This document shows, piece by piece, positions 47,216-58,221 of a DNA stretch of 64,000 bases. Within the stretch, counting starts at the first letter, position 1. The number at the start of each line of letters is the position of its first letter. The stretch comes from Ephydatia muelleri. Its lineage: Eukaryota; Porifera; Demospongiae; Spongillida; Spongillidae. The stretch covers positions 2,228,356 through 2,292,355 of the forward strand of contig JABACO010000023.1 of NCBI GenBank assembly GCA_013339895.1, written 5' to 3'. Below the pieces are notes generated by a model. That model had not been told where the DNA came from. It worked only from the letters and a program-made list of their open reading frames with translations, and did no database searches. Position numbers and translations under genes: made by a program.

Positions 47216-47718
47216 CTCTTGCGCTATATTTCAATACAAGTACATGTACAATAGTCAATATCCACAGTAGGCGTGGCTATAATGTCAAATCCCCTATCAT
47301 GTCAAACCGCCCCTACCTAAACACGTCACGCCGGTCAAATATTGTCAAATCCCCTCCTAATCCCGGCATCGCCCGTACGGGGAGGGTACCGGGTGGCATT
47401 GATAAGTGCATAAGGGGAAGGTGGTCAGTGTTTACATTCTCACAACCAGGATTTGGTTATGCCCAATCAGATTACAGGCAGGTGATTTGTCTTGTGACAA
47501 TTAAAATTATTGCGCGTAAGTTTTAAAATGGCGATAATGTTTATAGTGAGACTGAGGCGGGTCGCAATACTTGACCAAAAGTATTTTATATCACACGCCA
47601 ACAACAAACACGCCACACCAAAAAAAGCCTAACTGCCATGAATGATCACGTGTTCCTATTCCAATTAATTTCCACTCGGTTCTCTGTGTATCCGGTTGTA
47701 GGTCCGGGCCTCTACACC
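47216..47718. other. Probable LTR remnant; no gene
   Basis: The region directly after the gypsy stop codon on the minus strand starts TGTAGAGGCCCGGACC, which would suit the start of a 3' LTR. The matching second LTR is not in the window, so its extent is unknown. Confidence 0.35.
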
Positions 47719-48678
47719 ACTCCCCCCAGAACCGAGATGTAACGTCGTGGTAAATTAACTTGACAGCCCGATCTGGTGCACCGGGGTGGTGCAGGTTCGA
47801 GGATTTTGGTCCATTCTTGAGGCTGAGTTGGGACCAAAGGATGGCCTTTGTTTGGAGGCAATCTGTGGTTCTTAGGCTATGATACTACCACTGGGTGTTC
47901 TAAGTCAACAAATGCAGGCTTCAACCTACCCACTGATATGACCTCTTTCCGTCCTCCTCTGTCAATTGTGAAGGTCTTTTCTCCTGCCTGCATGACTTTG
48001 AACGGTCCTTCGTATGGACGTTGGAAGGGTGTACGGTGAGCATCCCGGCGGACAAAAACAAACTGAGATTGCTTTAAGTTGGGTGTGATGGAGGATGGTA
48101 TAACCCGTGTTGGGAGTTGGGCATGGGTACCTGCATGCGAACTTGATCCCGGAGTTGTTGCAGTTGGGAGCGATGCTCTGGCTGGGAATTGTGACTAACA
48201 AAATAATTACCAGGCACTGTGAGAGGTGCCCCATAGACCAATTCTGCAGATGAACACCCTAGGTCATCCTTAGGTGCTGTACGAATTCCCATAAGTACCC
48301 AAGGTAGTGCAGCCGTCCAAACAGGGCCAGTGAGCTGAGCCCATAAGGCTGCCTTCAGGTGTCTGTGGAACCTTTTTACTAGGCCATTGGATTGCGGGTG
48401 GTAGGCAGTAGTATGATGGAGTTCAATTCCTAACAACTTGGCAATGGATGTTGTCCACAGTTGTGAAGTTGGGCTTCCCTGTCAGATGCCAGGTCTATAG
48501 GAATTCCAAAATGGGCAATCCGGTGGGATATGAGTGCTTGGGCACAGGTGGTGCTGGTGATATCATTGAGGGGAATGGCTTCTGGCCAGCGGGAGAAACT
48601 ATCCACTATTGTGAATAAGTAGGTGAAACCATTGGATGGTGGTAGGGGTCCAACAGTATCCACATGAATGTAGGACAA
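47719..48678 (-). pseudogene. Ty3/gypsy polyprotein 3' part, element 1 (integrase and C-terminal tail)
   Basis: The minus strand encodes integrase-core sequence (IHVDTVGPLPPSNGFTYLFT, VDSFSRWPEA), then TTAYHPQSNGLVKRFHRHLK, which is the region before the catalytic glutamate (changed here). A C-terminal domain and tail follow (RPYEGPFKVMQAGEKTF, GRLKPAFVDL, ending LGGVV). Lesions: a frameshift near 48430 and an in-frame stop after VVVS in the tail. Everything upstream (protease, reverse transcriptase, RNase H) is missing; the break is at about 48680. Confidence 0.85.
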
Positions 48679-48796
48679 AATGACAGTAATAAAAAGATCA
48701 TACTAAAAACTTAACAGTTACATGCAGAATAAACACCAATATACACATTAAACCGATTCAAATAGCAAGCATGACTGAAACATCCTTCTATGATGC

Positions 48797-49672
48797 TTAA
48801 TTGCTTATAAATAACTGACAAATTTTATCTTCATCAATATCCAAATCGTTGTGCAGGTGCATAAGTGCCAAGCCAGCTAGCCTCTCAATACTCATGGAAC
48901 TACGTAGAAATGTCTTGATGTGCCTTAACCCTGAAAATGATCTCTCAGCTTCACAGCTGGACACTGGTAGTGTGCATCCAATTGTTAAGAGCGTAAAAAT
49001 ATTTGGAAATACATCCCTATAAACCTCTATGAGGCAATTGGCTATATTCTCTGGTAAGCAAATTTTCTTAGTCTTCCATGATATTGTTCCCAGAACTTCT
49101 TCCAAAGTTTTAATTCTGATAGCAGTGATGATGGTGATGGCATATCTATTTCCCAAAACTGTAACCTACTGGCTAGGTCACTCAAATTATTCTCCTTGAT
49201 AATTGCTGCAGGAACTAGAGTAAATATGTCCTTGCCAACTCTGTTCTCCGGCTCAAAGCATGTTAAAAGTTCTTGCAACAAGTGGTCTATAAAAGGTACA
49301 GCTACATTCATGTGATAGTAGTCTTCAGTTGTTCCACCTTGCATTACTGAGTTTGCTCTGTAAGCCTGCCTTCCTGCAACACCTGGCACACTAATTTCAC
49401 ACCCAACTTCATTTGATACCCTTACAGCATCTGCAACTCAGAATATTTTTTCTTAGTTCTTTAACGTTATAAACTGTTGTGTCAATCATGTTGTAGGCCT
49501 GTACTATGTCCTGATCTTTCTTCTGCAACTTTGTGGCAAGAGGTTTTACCATTCAAGTGAATTTTTTGCAACCAAAAATGAAATGATTTGTTGCCCTGAC
49601 TTTAATGAATGTAGAAGTCTATGAGCTTTCACTTTCGTATTAGCATCCCAATCAGCAGAAACATTGTTCTAA
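48797..49672 (-). pseudogene. hAT-type transposase, C-terminal half
   Basis: Minus-strand blocks: NVSADWDANTKVKAHRLLHS (about 49670), KLQKKDQDIVQAYNMIDT, VPGVAGRQAYRANS (about 49390), VPFIDHLLQEL, and the hAT dimerisation region FPNIFTLLTIGCTLPVSSCE followed by AERSFSGLRHIKTFLRSSM and RLAGLALMHLHNDLDI. At least three frame changes (near 49550, 49440 and 49100-49150) make it non-functional. The N-terminal zinc finger and first catalytic residues are absent. Confidence 0.85.
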
Positions 49673-49792
49673 GTCAAGTGTTTTGACAAAAAGCCCTTCT
49701 TTTGACACAAAGCCTTTTTTTGACATCTTTCTCTAAATTGTGTATTCTCTTTTCCTATTGAAATTTATTCGGTCTATGGCATGTTGCAATTG

Positions 49793-50087
49793 TAATAACA
49801 TCACCTACTGTTATCCTGTTACAAGCCGAGTGGACTGTATGCACGCGATGCGGCACGGTTAGGCAAAACGACCACCCACCCGACAACCAACAATGGTATA
49901 AAAGATCTGATCAACAGGGCATGTGTGTGCACATATATAGTACGCATTGACCAATCACTAAAGGCCACATATAACCGGCCAATAATACAATGACAGTAGA
50001 TAAGGATCTGCAGTGTCATTGTGTAGCGTTATAGCCTGCTCTGACAGGCTCCTATTATAAACAGATTAACTCCGGATATCACATTTC
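49793..50087 (-). repeat. Probable 3' LTR of gypsy element 2
   Basis: On the minus strand a polypurine tract (AAGGAAGGAGGAAATG, about 50103-50088) precedes TGATATCCGGAGTTAATC. TACTATATATG could be the TATA box. The right boundary is uncertain, and no partner LTR lies in the window. Confidence 0.55.
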
Positions 50088-50925
50088 CTCCTTCCTTAAC
50101 TTTCTCCCTCACTGGGGGTCTCCTGGTCCATCCTGATTGTCTCAGTTCAGGTCCCTCCGCAGGTACAAGTAGAGCTGGAGGTTGTGGTTCAGTTACTGCT
50201 GCAGGTTGAAGGTCAGGTCCCACAGCAGGTAATAAGTCACTCCACGTGCTGTTGTCCGGTATCACAATAGTCTGTGCTTCCTCCGTCACTATGGGTGCAA
50301 CTTTTGCACTTATCTGGTCATAGTGATTTTCACTTTGCCCGCATCTGACAACTCCATCCAGACAGACACAGGACCTCTGATTCCTGAAATCACACCACTT
50401 AACCACTTCGGTCCACTTCTGTGGTTGAGAGCCCAAACATGATCTCCAACCTTGAATGTCCGCTCCTTTGCCCCTCTGTTGTGGTACTTACTCTGCTTTT
50501 CTTGGGTAGCCTTCACCCTCTTCTCCACACCAGGATGCAACGATAAGTGGGAGCATAGCTGTAGTCCCATCAGGAGCTCTGCTGGTGATACTCCGGTAGT
50601 GGTGTGGGGAGTGATTCTATACTGAAACAGGAACTGCAACATGCGGCTCTCCACTGACTTCCTCTTGTCTGCTGTTTTCTTAAGAGCCAACTTCATAGTT
50701 TGTACTGCCCACTCCACTAGCCTGTTCGAGGCAGGATGGTACGGGGAAGTTGTAGCATGCTTGACATCATTACTCTGCAGAAAGTATTCAAACTCCTGGC
50801 TGGTGAAAGCACTGCCATTGTCAGTTACAACTGTTACAGGCAAGCCATGACATGAGAAAGATGCTTCCAGCTTCTGTATAGTCACTGCTGAGGTAGCAGA
50901 CCTACCACGTGAACATCCAGCTGTA
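50088..50925 (-). pseudogene. Ty3/gypsy polyprotein 3' part, element 2 (integrase)
   Basis: The minus-strand frame encodes TVVTDNGSAFTSQEFEYFLQ (second catalytic Asp of the integrase core), then TSPYHPASNRLVEWAVQTMK (catalytic Glu context, with the usual N-G-x-x-E read as NRLVE). ITPHTTTGVSPAELLMG and the C-terminal VGDHVWALNHRSGPKWLSGV follow. The frame then shifts near 50320 into a proline-rich tail. The 5' part of the element is lost at about 50925. Its polypurine tract and LTR follow directly. Confidence 0.85.
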
Positions 50926-51561
50926 AGTGGCCAAGATTTATACAAGGTACACGAGATACAAACTAACTATAAATACAAAAGTAGAGTGTATATATGTGTG
51001 TGATCACGAGTGTGTGTGTGAGAAATCCATTTCAAAAGGTTCCGTCATTTATGCACTGCGCAGGCGCAGACTTCATCTATTACACTGCTCCCCTCTTTTT
51101 AGTGTTCCACATGTATACTTCATGATCCAACTTTACCTTCTTAAGCTCTTGCAATTTCTGTACAAATGCTGCAAATGAGGGGCCAAAATGCTCTCCCCAC
51201 TGTGTGTTAATGCTGCCTTTAGATCTAACTATGGCAAGCATCTTCAAGAAGCTCAAACAGCTTTAGAAATATACCCTGTTGATGTGAGCCCAGGTAAGCA
51301 GACCTATGTAAGATGATGTTGTATAAATTACTGTTAGTAGGCAGTTCATGCACCTACTTGTGATTGAGGGATATCAAAAACGGGTATTAAGATACAGTTA
51401 TAGAATTCTTTAACAAGTTTTAGCATCTCCACAAGAATCCATGAAGCTCTTGTGATAGTCATAGAAGGATTGAAGTGAACGAACTTGGCTCAACCCTCTA
51501 ATAGATTTAGATACCTGCATCTTGTTCAAGCTTATCAAGCACCACAAGCAAGGATGTCGAC
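50926..51561. other. Junction sequence; no gene recognised
   Basis: Between gypsy element 2 and RAG1-like copy C. Contains a short TG stretch and no recognisable motif. It may contain further decayed exons of copy C. Confidence 0.4.
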
Positions 51562-52624
51562 CTAATATGTCATAAATACATAGGATGGATGGGCATATTT
51601 AGTGACATACATACCACTGGGTCCCAACAGGCCATAAACTTTAGAGAGAAACTGATAGTCTCCACAAATGAAAACCCGAATAGAAAATAATGCTAGTATG
51701 AAATTCAGGTACTTTGGCATAGCCACTAACTTCCACTTCAAGTCTTCTAGAGCTTCAATCTGTGCCTTGTAGCGGTTGAGTGCCACATGCAAGTTAGTAG
51801 TAGAGTCATTTGCCTCAAAATAGGAAAACACACAGGTGGTTTGAACAGGGTTGGGTGTGGGTATTAACAATTTGAAAATTCATTTTAAAAGAATTTTTAC
51901 CGTTGTCTCCACCACTTTAACCCATCTCTGCTTGTGGAATTCTTTTGTTGCGCCATGTAAGTCTGCCACATCTATTGAATGCAAGATAATTAACATTAGC
52001 ATTCATTTATTTACAGTATAAGTTTACTTGTCATTCTCTTCCAACAGTTCAAGCAACTTTTCTTGGAGATTGGGGATGGACACACGTGAGGCTCCTCTGA
52101 TCTCTTCACTCTTATTAGCAGTTACAAAAGAAAAGGGAGCAACCTCAGCATCCATGTTATCTATCACAAACCAGAGTGCTAGCAAGCTGACGCTGTATTC
52201 TCTCACTGGAGAGTTAAATGCCAGATCCCTTCAGCCATCTGTGCATTAGTTATGTATATTAGTATACAGAACTGTACGAGTAATGGCTACACCAACCTTC
52301 GAATGATCCTTAATTTATTCCATGGCGTACAATATCAGCCATTATGGCCAAGCCTTGCTCTGGTGGAATTTCAAGTGTTATCCCTGCTTCCTTTAGAAGG
52401 TTACTTCTTTCATTCTTACTACGGCTCCTGATTTCTTTGTAAAGAAGCGTGGAGATATCGTTACTTGTGAGTACTTGATGTATCCTTTTAGTCTGTTTTT
52501 GGAATGGTACCCTGTTTTCCTGCTGGTTTTGCTTACAGGTACTGTGATGGTTGAACTGCCAACGTCCTAAACACAGCTTGCACACAAGGATCCGACTAGG
52601 CTGAGTCACTGGCAGTGGCAACAA
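51562..52624 (-). pseudogene. RAG1-like RING/DDE-type mobile gene, copy C (central part)
   Basis: Paralogue of the middle of copy A. Exon 52560-52310 ends with LLYKEIRSRSKNERSNLLKE, AGITLEIPPEQGLAI (copy A: LLENEIKWLS and GLAIPWHKLRHL). Exon 52206-52024 has AEVAPFSF and LQEKLLELLEEND (copy A: GEIAPFSV and GVQLLDEN). The core at 51945-51570 retains a GGDNGKNSFKMNFQI block one base out of phase, FEANDSTTNLHVALNRY, FICGDYQFLSKVYGLLGPSG. The zinc ligands expected after GPSG are gone. At least two frame breaks in the core make it non-functional. RING and C-terminal exons are absent. Confidence 0.65.
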
Positions 52625-52744
52625 CTATATTCTTTACACACCAAAACAAGACTCTCTTGTGTATATGCAACGAACTCTATTAAAAATACAATTGCACAAA
52701 AGAACAAGTAACAGTGCATGTCCCAACGCATATCGCACAAAAGG

Positions 52745-55600
52745 GGTCCTCCGCAGCAATGCTCTTAATTCACCGGCTTGCTAATAGTGAATAGTTCCCG
52801 GTCCTCCACATTCCTTCCTTCCTCTCTTGCAGCAAACTTGTTTGCTGACATGGGTGGCCATGGGGTTCTCGAAAGGCAATCAACATTCCCATTAGATTGT
52901 CCCAAACGATACATAACCTTAAACATATAGGGTTGCAGGGTCAGACTCCATCTTATTAACTTGTCCATCCACATCAAGGACCGATGATATGTTTGGACGG
53001 TGAAATTACGTCCCAGTAGATAGGTTCAGAAAGTGAACATCCCCAGTTTTATGGCCAAACATTCCTTTTCGATAGTAGAATACCGCTCCTCACTGGTTAA
53101 TAACTTATTACTGTAATAGGCAACAGGGTGGTTGTCACCATTCTCATCTTGCTAACTTAATATGGCACCATCTGCAGCACAAATTCTCTGTCGAAATCTG
53201 GACTCCGTAGTACAGGAGCTGAACATAGAATACTCTTCAATCCCTTGAATGCCTTGTTACAGGCTTCAGTCCATTGCACACTTGCAGGTGCTGCCTTCTT
53301 TGTCAAGTCTGTCGGTACCACAGCTAGGCTTGCATAGTGGGAATGAATTGGTGATAATACCCTGTCAGGCCCAGGAATGCACGTATTTGTGTTTTTTTTT
53401 GTAGTTGGAACAGGGAAATCCAACACAGCTTGCACTTTTGATGGGTCTGGTTCCACAACACCATTACCTACTATATGACCCAGGTATTTGCCTGTAGCTG
53501 GACACTAAACTGAACCAATATCGGGTTAAAATTGCTGCTAACTGGCTTCCACACTAAGATCTCTTCTTCCACATCCACGTCGGCATCAGTCTGCCCTTCT
53601 GCCCAGCAACTGCATACCAATGAACTATCTGTGGGGAGAAAATCGTGGAGCGTGTTAATATGAAATACTCTCCTCCGCTTCTGACGGTCCTCCATATCGA
53701 TCAAGTAGTTCACCTTGCCTATGCGTTTAAGTACTTTATAGGGACCCTGCCATTGAGCTTCGAAGTTTTTGGATGAGGTAGGGAGTAAGACCAGTACCAT
53801 ACTGCCTTCATTGAGGTTTTGTATGAGAGTTCCGGTCGTACCAGGTTTTCTGTTCTTGTTTCACCTTTCCCACGTTTTCTCTTGTAACTTCCATCATCAC
53901 CTCCATCTATCAAATTGACAGTGTATGGGAGACCACACTTTCACTAGCTTTCTCCTTTGCAACCCAAGTCTCTTTTAGTACATCCAGTGGACCTCTGACC
54001 TCCCTGCCATGCAATAATTCAAAGGGAGAGACTCTGTGGGATCTCCCTGTAGGCAAATAGCATGTATGGCAACAACTGGTCTGGCCTTCCTGAATATGCA
54101 CCTTGCACAACATGACTTTAAGTGTTTGATTGAAGTGTTCAACCAAGCCATCTGTTTGAGGAAGGTATGGAGAAGTTCTGATTGGTCGAATATGCAACAT
54201 CCTGTAGAGCTCTGCCAAAAGCTGACTGGTGAAATTAGACCCTTGATCTGTGAAAATTTCTCTTGGTATCCCCACTCTTGCAAATACCTTAACTAGTTCC
54301 GTCGCCACTTTCTCAGCATCCACGAACTTCATTGGGACAGCCTCTAGATATCTTGTAGCATAATCACAAATTACTAGTGCATGCCTATTTCCAGAGCTAG
54401 TCAGTCCTAGGAAGCGGTCCCACCACATCCATGGATATCCTCTCAAATGGTACATCCATCACTGGTAGTGGTATGAGGGGTGCAGGAGGAGGCTTCACTC
54501 TTGAGGTTTTCTAGCAAGTCTTGCATCTTCTGCAGTATTGTGCTACATCAGCCCGTAATACTGCCAATAGAACCATTGTAACACTCGATCTGCCGTCTTA
54601 TGCTTGCTCAAGTGGCCTGGCCATCGGAATACTGTGAGCCAACTCCATCACCTTCACACGACACTCTTTCGGAAGTACCAACTGTTCACGACCTCCCACT
54701 CCCACTTCTTTAGTAGGGGCCACCACACGATACAATAGTCCCTTTTTCCACACAAAGTTCACCCGGCCATCACTCTCTCCTTTGTCAGCAGCCCTTCGAA
54801 CAACGTCCATAGTAGGATCCATTCCTATAAGAACTCTCAAACCATCATCTGACAGCCCGTATCCTCTCAGATGAAATAGGGCTGCCTCCTTTGTATTATT
54901 CTTCCTCCCTTCACGCCGTTGTCTTCTAGTGAGGTAAGGTTTTCCCCTTTTTCCACCTTCCAAGGCAGTATTGTCTAATGCTGACCATACTTCCTTTAAA
55001 CTGCCTGTCACTTCTGACAGGGAAGTTGGTCTTACTCTTGATTCCTGCTGCTTCTTATGATCTGCCTCCTTCGTTGAGGCCTCCCTCCTGACCTTGGAAC
55101 GAGTAGTGACAGCCTGTTGACTGAGCCACCAACCACCTGGAATTAGTGTCCCCAATGTAGGTATATCTGTTCCTAGGAGGACATCAACCAGTAAATTATT
55201 GGACACTGCTGCCACTGTTGTGAACTGCTGGCCATCAACTTCAATGCATACTTTAGCCATGGGATACTCTGTGAAATCCCCATGTGCACAGTGGACCACT
55301 GTGGACTTCTTTAAGAGCTCCTTCTTGCGCACAGAATGGCTATGAACCATTGTCTTGAGCAGCCAGTATTGAGCAGGATCTCTTCTGCCCACTGTCCATT
55401 CACAGCACTGGCTCGGTGTAAACCTTCTTTCCACCTTCCACAAAACAGAGCATTATTAGGACATTGCCTTGAAATATGCCCTCTCTTCCCACAGGTATAA
55501 CACTGCAGGCTCCTCTTCCCTCTCTCTGCCCCTTCTTAGCATCTAGTGGGGACCCCTTTTCACTAGGGGGTCGCTGGGCAGGCTCACTTCTTTTCTTAAC
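52745..55600 (-). pseudogene. Ty3/gypsy element 3, integrase placed before reverse transcriptase (Gmr1-like order)
   Basis: Minus-strand order: a zinc knuckle (CYTCGKRGHISRQC, about 55505); a retropepsin-like region whose active site reads ILLNTGCS instead of DTG or DSG; LLVDVLLGTDIPTLG; an integrase zinc-binding end near 54640; integrase core (54455-53910: RYLEAVPMKFVDAEKVATEL, IFTDQGSNFTSQLLAELYRM, SPYLPQTDGLVEHFNQTLK); integrase C-terminus (53800-53471: FEAQWQGPYKVLKRIGKVNY, VFHINTLHDFLP). Only then come the reverse-transcriptase thumb (YLGHIVGNGVVEPDPSKVQA) and RNase H (HPVAYYSNKLLTSEERYSTI, GNVDCLSRTPWPP). Most of the polymerase domain is deleted. Stops and frameshifts are frequent. The order differs from standard gypsy and fits the Gmr1-like lineage, unless two elements were fused. 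Confidence 0.8.
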
Positions 55601-55624
55601 CATTGTTTCTTTCCATGATCCATT

Positions 55625-55760
55625 ACAGGGTTCGTACAGAGTATTGAAAAGGCATTAAATCAACACATTGGATTAAATAGGCATTAAATCTGGGTTTTGT
55701 ATTGAAAAAGCATTGAAATCCCAATACGGCTATTAAAAAGGCATTGAATTTCACCCCGTG
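55625..55760. repeat. GCATTAAAT/GCATTGAAT repeat
   Basis: Four degenerate units close to TATTGAAAAGGCATTAAAT next to the gypsy boundary. Probably a transposon end. Confidence 0.45.
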
Positions 55761-56841
55761 TCTCTTTTCGTCTTATAACACCGCCCCATTAATTCCCTGA
55801 GCGCATCTATTTCTATTACGTGCACGTGCTGCTACATACGATTTGGGCCTTGGGATGAGTGTGTAACGGAGGTGAACGAGCATACAGCCAAAAAGTCACA
55901 TACCTGATACATATAATTTTGGTGTAACAATATGTACCAATTACGACCGTCAATCTGTATCAAATATGATAGCTAATTTATTATCTGGTACAGTTTGTTG
56001 CGTCGTTATGAATCAGACTGTAGCTACATTCTGTTTCATACATCCGACAAAATGTACCAGACTGGTGAACATACTTGGGTCAAGTTTAGAACATAATGTA
56101 TCAAGGATGATAGATGCGGATATTCGGCAGGCCGCCCCTCCCTTCTTTGTCGCTATAGACCTAGCTGCGTTTAGATACACTGGAGGCACTTCAGCCTGCT
56201 TAACGGCATAGGGAGTTTGTCAATTGTTTTTGAGAATTCGGGATTCATAAACACAATCGTCTGTGCGCATACTATACCGAAAGTGTGGGGACTACGTTCA
56301 TGTGTACCCGGGATATGTAGCTAGGCTATAAGTATGTTCGTTACGAAGATGAACGGATGAGAGCAAGTGTTTGCACGCTCTCTTTTCAATCTGTCTGACG
56401 TTCCATATATCCTACTATTTGCTACACATCACTGCCTAACTGTTATTTTCTAATTGGAGTCGAGTCTCTATGTCTATGGCGTATAGAGTCTGATTGCATG
56501 TTATTATGCATGTATGCGTGCTCGCATGTGTGTTTTGCTTGCGTGTGTTCTGTGTCAGTATTGCAGGATTTATGTTACTTGAACCATGCTGCATGATACA
56601 TGATGAAATTGTCATGTTGGTTCAATATGCAGTTTAACAGCTAGAGCTCTAGCTGAAACAATAGGCAAGGGGTTAGCTAAACTGTCAAAAAATTAATATA
56701 ATTGTGATCAGATGATAAGTACAAATGGCTGATTGGCAGATGAACATACATGTAGATGAGTATAAATGGCTGATTGGCAGGTTCGAGTATGCATACATGA
56801 TGTGATGAAGGACAAACACTTAAGCATACACCTCCTGTTCA
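55761..56841. other. Intergenic; no gene
   Basis: AT-rich. A short plus-strand frame (55966-56211) has no recognisable motif. A 28-bp phrase around AAATGGCTGATTGGCAG is duplicated near 56720 and 56765. Confidence 0.4.
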
Positions 56842-58060
56842 TTATCTTCTACTCCACTGATGGCAGTAGGAGAAAGGACTGGACAGTATGGATTTAACAA
56901 ACAATGCATCTTCCTCTAGAAGAATTGTAGAAAAGTCTACAGATGTCGGCTGTCCTCCATTAAACTCCCTTGCAAGCCACTGCCCGAAGTGCTTAAATGT
57001 GTTTGCTCTGGTTGAGGCCGGATCTTGCCTGCAAAATTTGCGCTGCACTTGCAGGAGCGCCGAGTTAATTTAAAACACACAAGATGCAAGCATGCCTTAC
57101 CAACATGGCCACATGATGCAGGTACATGGGTACTCTGTCCACATCAGCCTTGAGCAGTGGCATAAACTTTTCCACAAATTCGGAAGTGGTGAACTTGGCA
57201 TAAGCCTCACATGGCTTTTGTGCAAATACCTGCATGGTAAGGAAAAAACATGTAGACTCTCATAATGGCAGTAAAAACTTTTCTTTTTACCCTTCTCCTC
57301 TCTTCCGCCCGCAATTCTGCAAGTCGTGAGTTGCAGAATGTAACAGCTGTTTTATGTTTGTACTTAATTCTAGCATCAGTCTTCAGCACCCGTCCCACTA
57401 ATAACTAATGGATTCGAAGTAAATTCTGCAATTCTAGCTTTCCATCACTTACAATCACTTCCTTTTGGTCGGGGATCCTGTTCAGAGTGTTGCAGTACAG
57501 TGTGCCAATCTCAATCAGCAAATCATCCTATAGAAAAGCATTAATCCATTAAATAGTTCTTAGCGTGTGCACTATACACATACCTTGTACACACTATATT
57601 CTATAGAAAAGTTTGATACAACAAACTCTTCAAAGTCTTGCTTCAGCTTGTTCAGATCAATTCTTAGTAGGTCTAAACTGCTCCTCAAGCTGGATAATGT
57701 GGCAATTATGTGGCCCAACGCGGGACTCAAAGGGTGGGTTGGTAAGGTAGGTGGCATCCCACTACCAGATCCGGTAGGTGGCATCCCACTACCAGATCCA
57801 CTAGGTAAGGTAGGTGGCATCCCACTACCAGATCCACTAGGTAAGGTAGGTGACATCCCACTACCAGATCCACTAGGTAAGGTAGGTGGCATCCCACTAC
57901 CAGATCCACTAGGTAAGGTAGGTGGCATCCCACTACCAGATCCGCCAGATCCACTTGCTAAGACGGTGGGCGCAATGATTGAGGCACTTGGCTCCGAGCG
58001 TGCAGATGTTGGAACTACTGCTGTGGCTGAATAGGGGTGAAAGCGTGGTCGAAGAGCCAT
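56842..58060 (-). CDS. Hypothetical 331-aa protein with GSGSGMPPTLPS repeats
   Basis: Function unknown. Five exons: 58060-57584, 57527-57453, 57404-57291, 57229-57101, 57042-56842. They total 996 nt with consistent phases and no stop. Residues 1-40 are Ser/Ala/Pro-rich (MALRPRFHPYSATAVVPTSA). Then come about six copies of a 12-residue GSGSGMPPTLPS unit encoded by a 36-bp DNA repeat. A leucine-rich helical stretch follows (LSSLRSSLDLLRIDLNKLKQ), with coiled-coil potential. The rest is a mostly helical domain (LLIEIGTLYCNTLNRIPDQK, KHKTAVTFCNSRLAELRAEE, KFMPLLKADVDRVPMYLHHV). An upstream in-frame start (58087) would add nine residues. It is divergently arranged, 160 bp from a mobile-family gene on the plus strand, so it may be that element's second gene or a host neighbour sharing a promoter. 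Confidence 0.65.
57733..57953. repeat. 36-bp coding minisatellite
   Basis: About six copies (one shortened) of a unit starting GGTGGCATCCCACTACCAGA within exon 1 of the 331-aa protein. It keeps the frame and encodes the GSGSGMPPTLPS repeat on the minus strand. Confidence 0.9.
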
Positions 58061-58221
58061 AATTTGCACAATCACCAAACGAGTCACGTGCGTATGTTAT
58101 TGTTTAAATAACGCGCTCATTCTTGTTTTGACAATGTTGACGTCGGCATCAAAGAGTAGGCATATGATCGCATATCATCTATCATTGTGTACTGTATGCC
58201 TATTTTAAACATGAAAAATAG
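58061..58221. promoter_or_regulatory. Probable bidirectional promoter region
   Basis: A 161-bp gap between the 331-aa protein (-) and the first recognised exon of the plus-strand gene. It includes ACGTGCGTATGTT and a TGACGTCG CRE-like site at about 58137-58144. No TATA box is obvious. The true first exon of the plus gene may also lie here. Confidence 0.35.
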
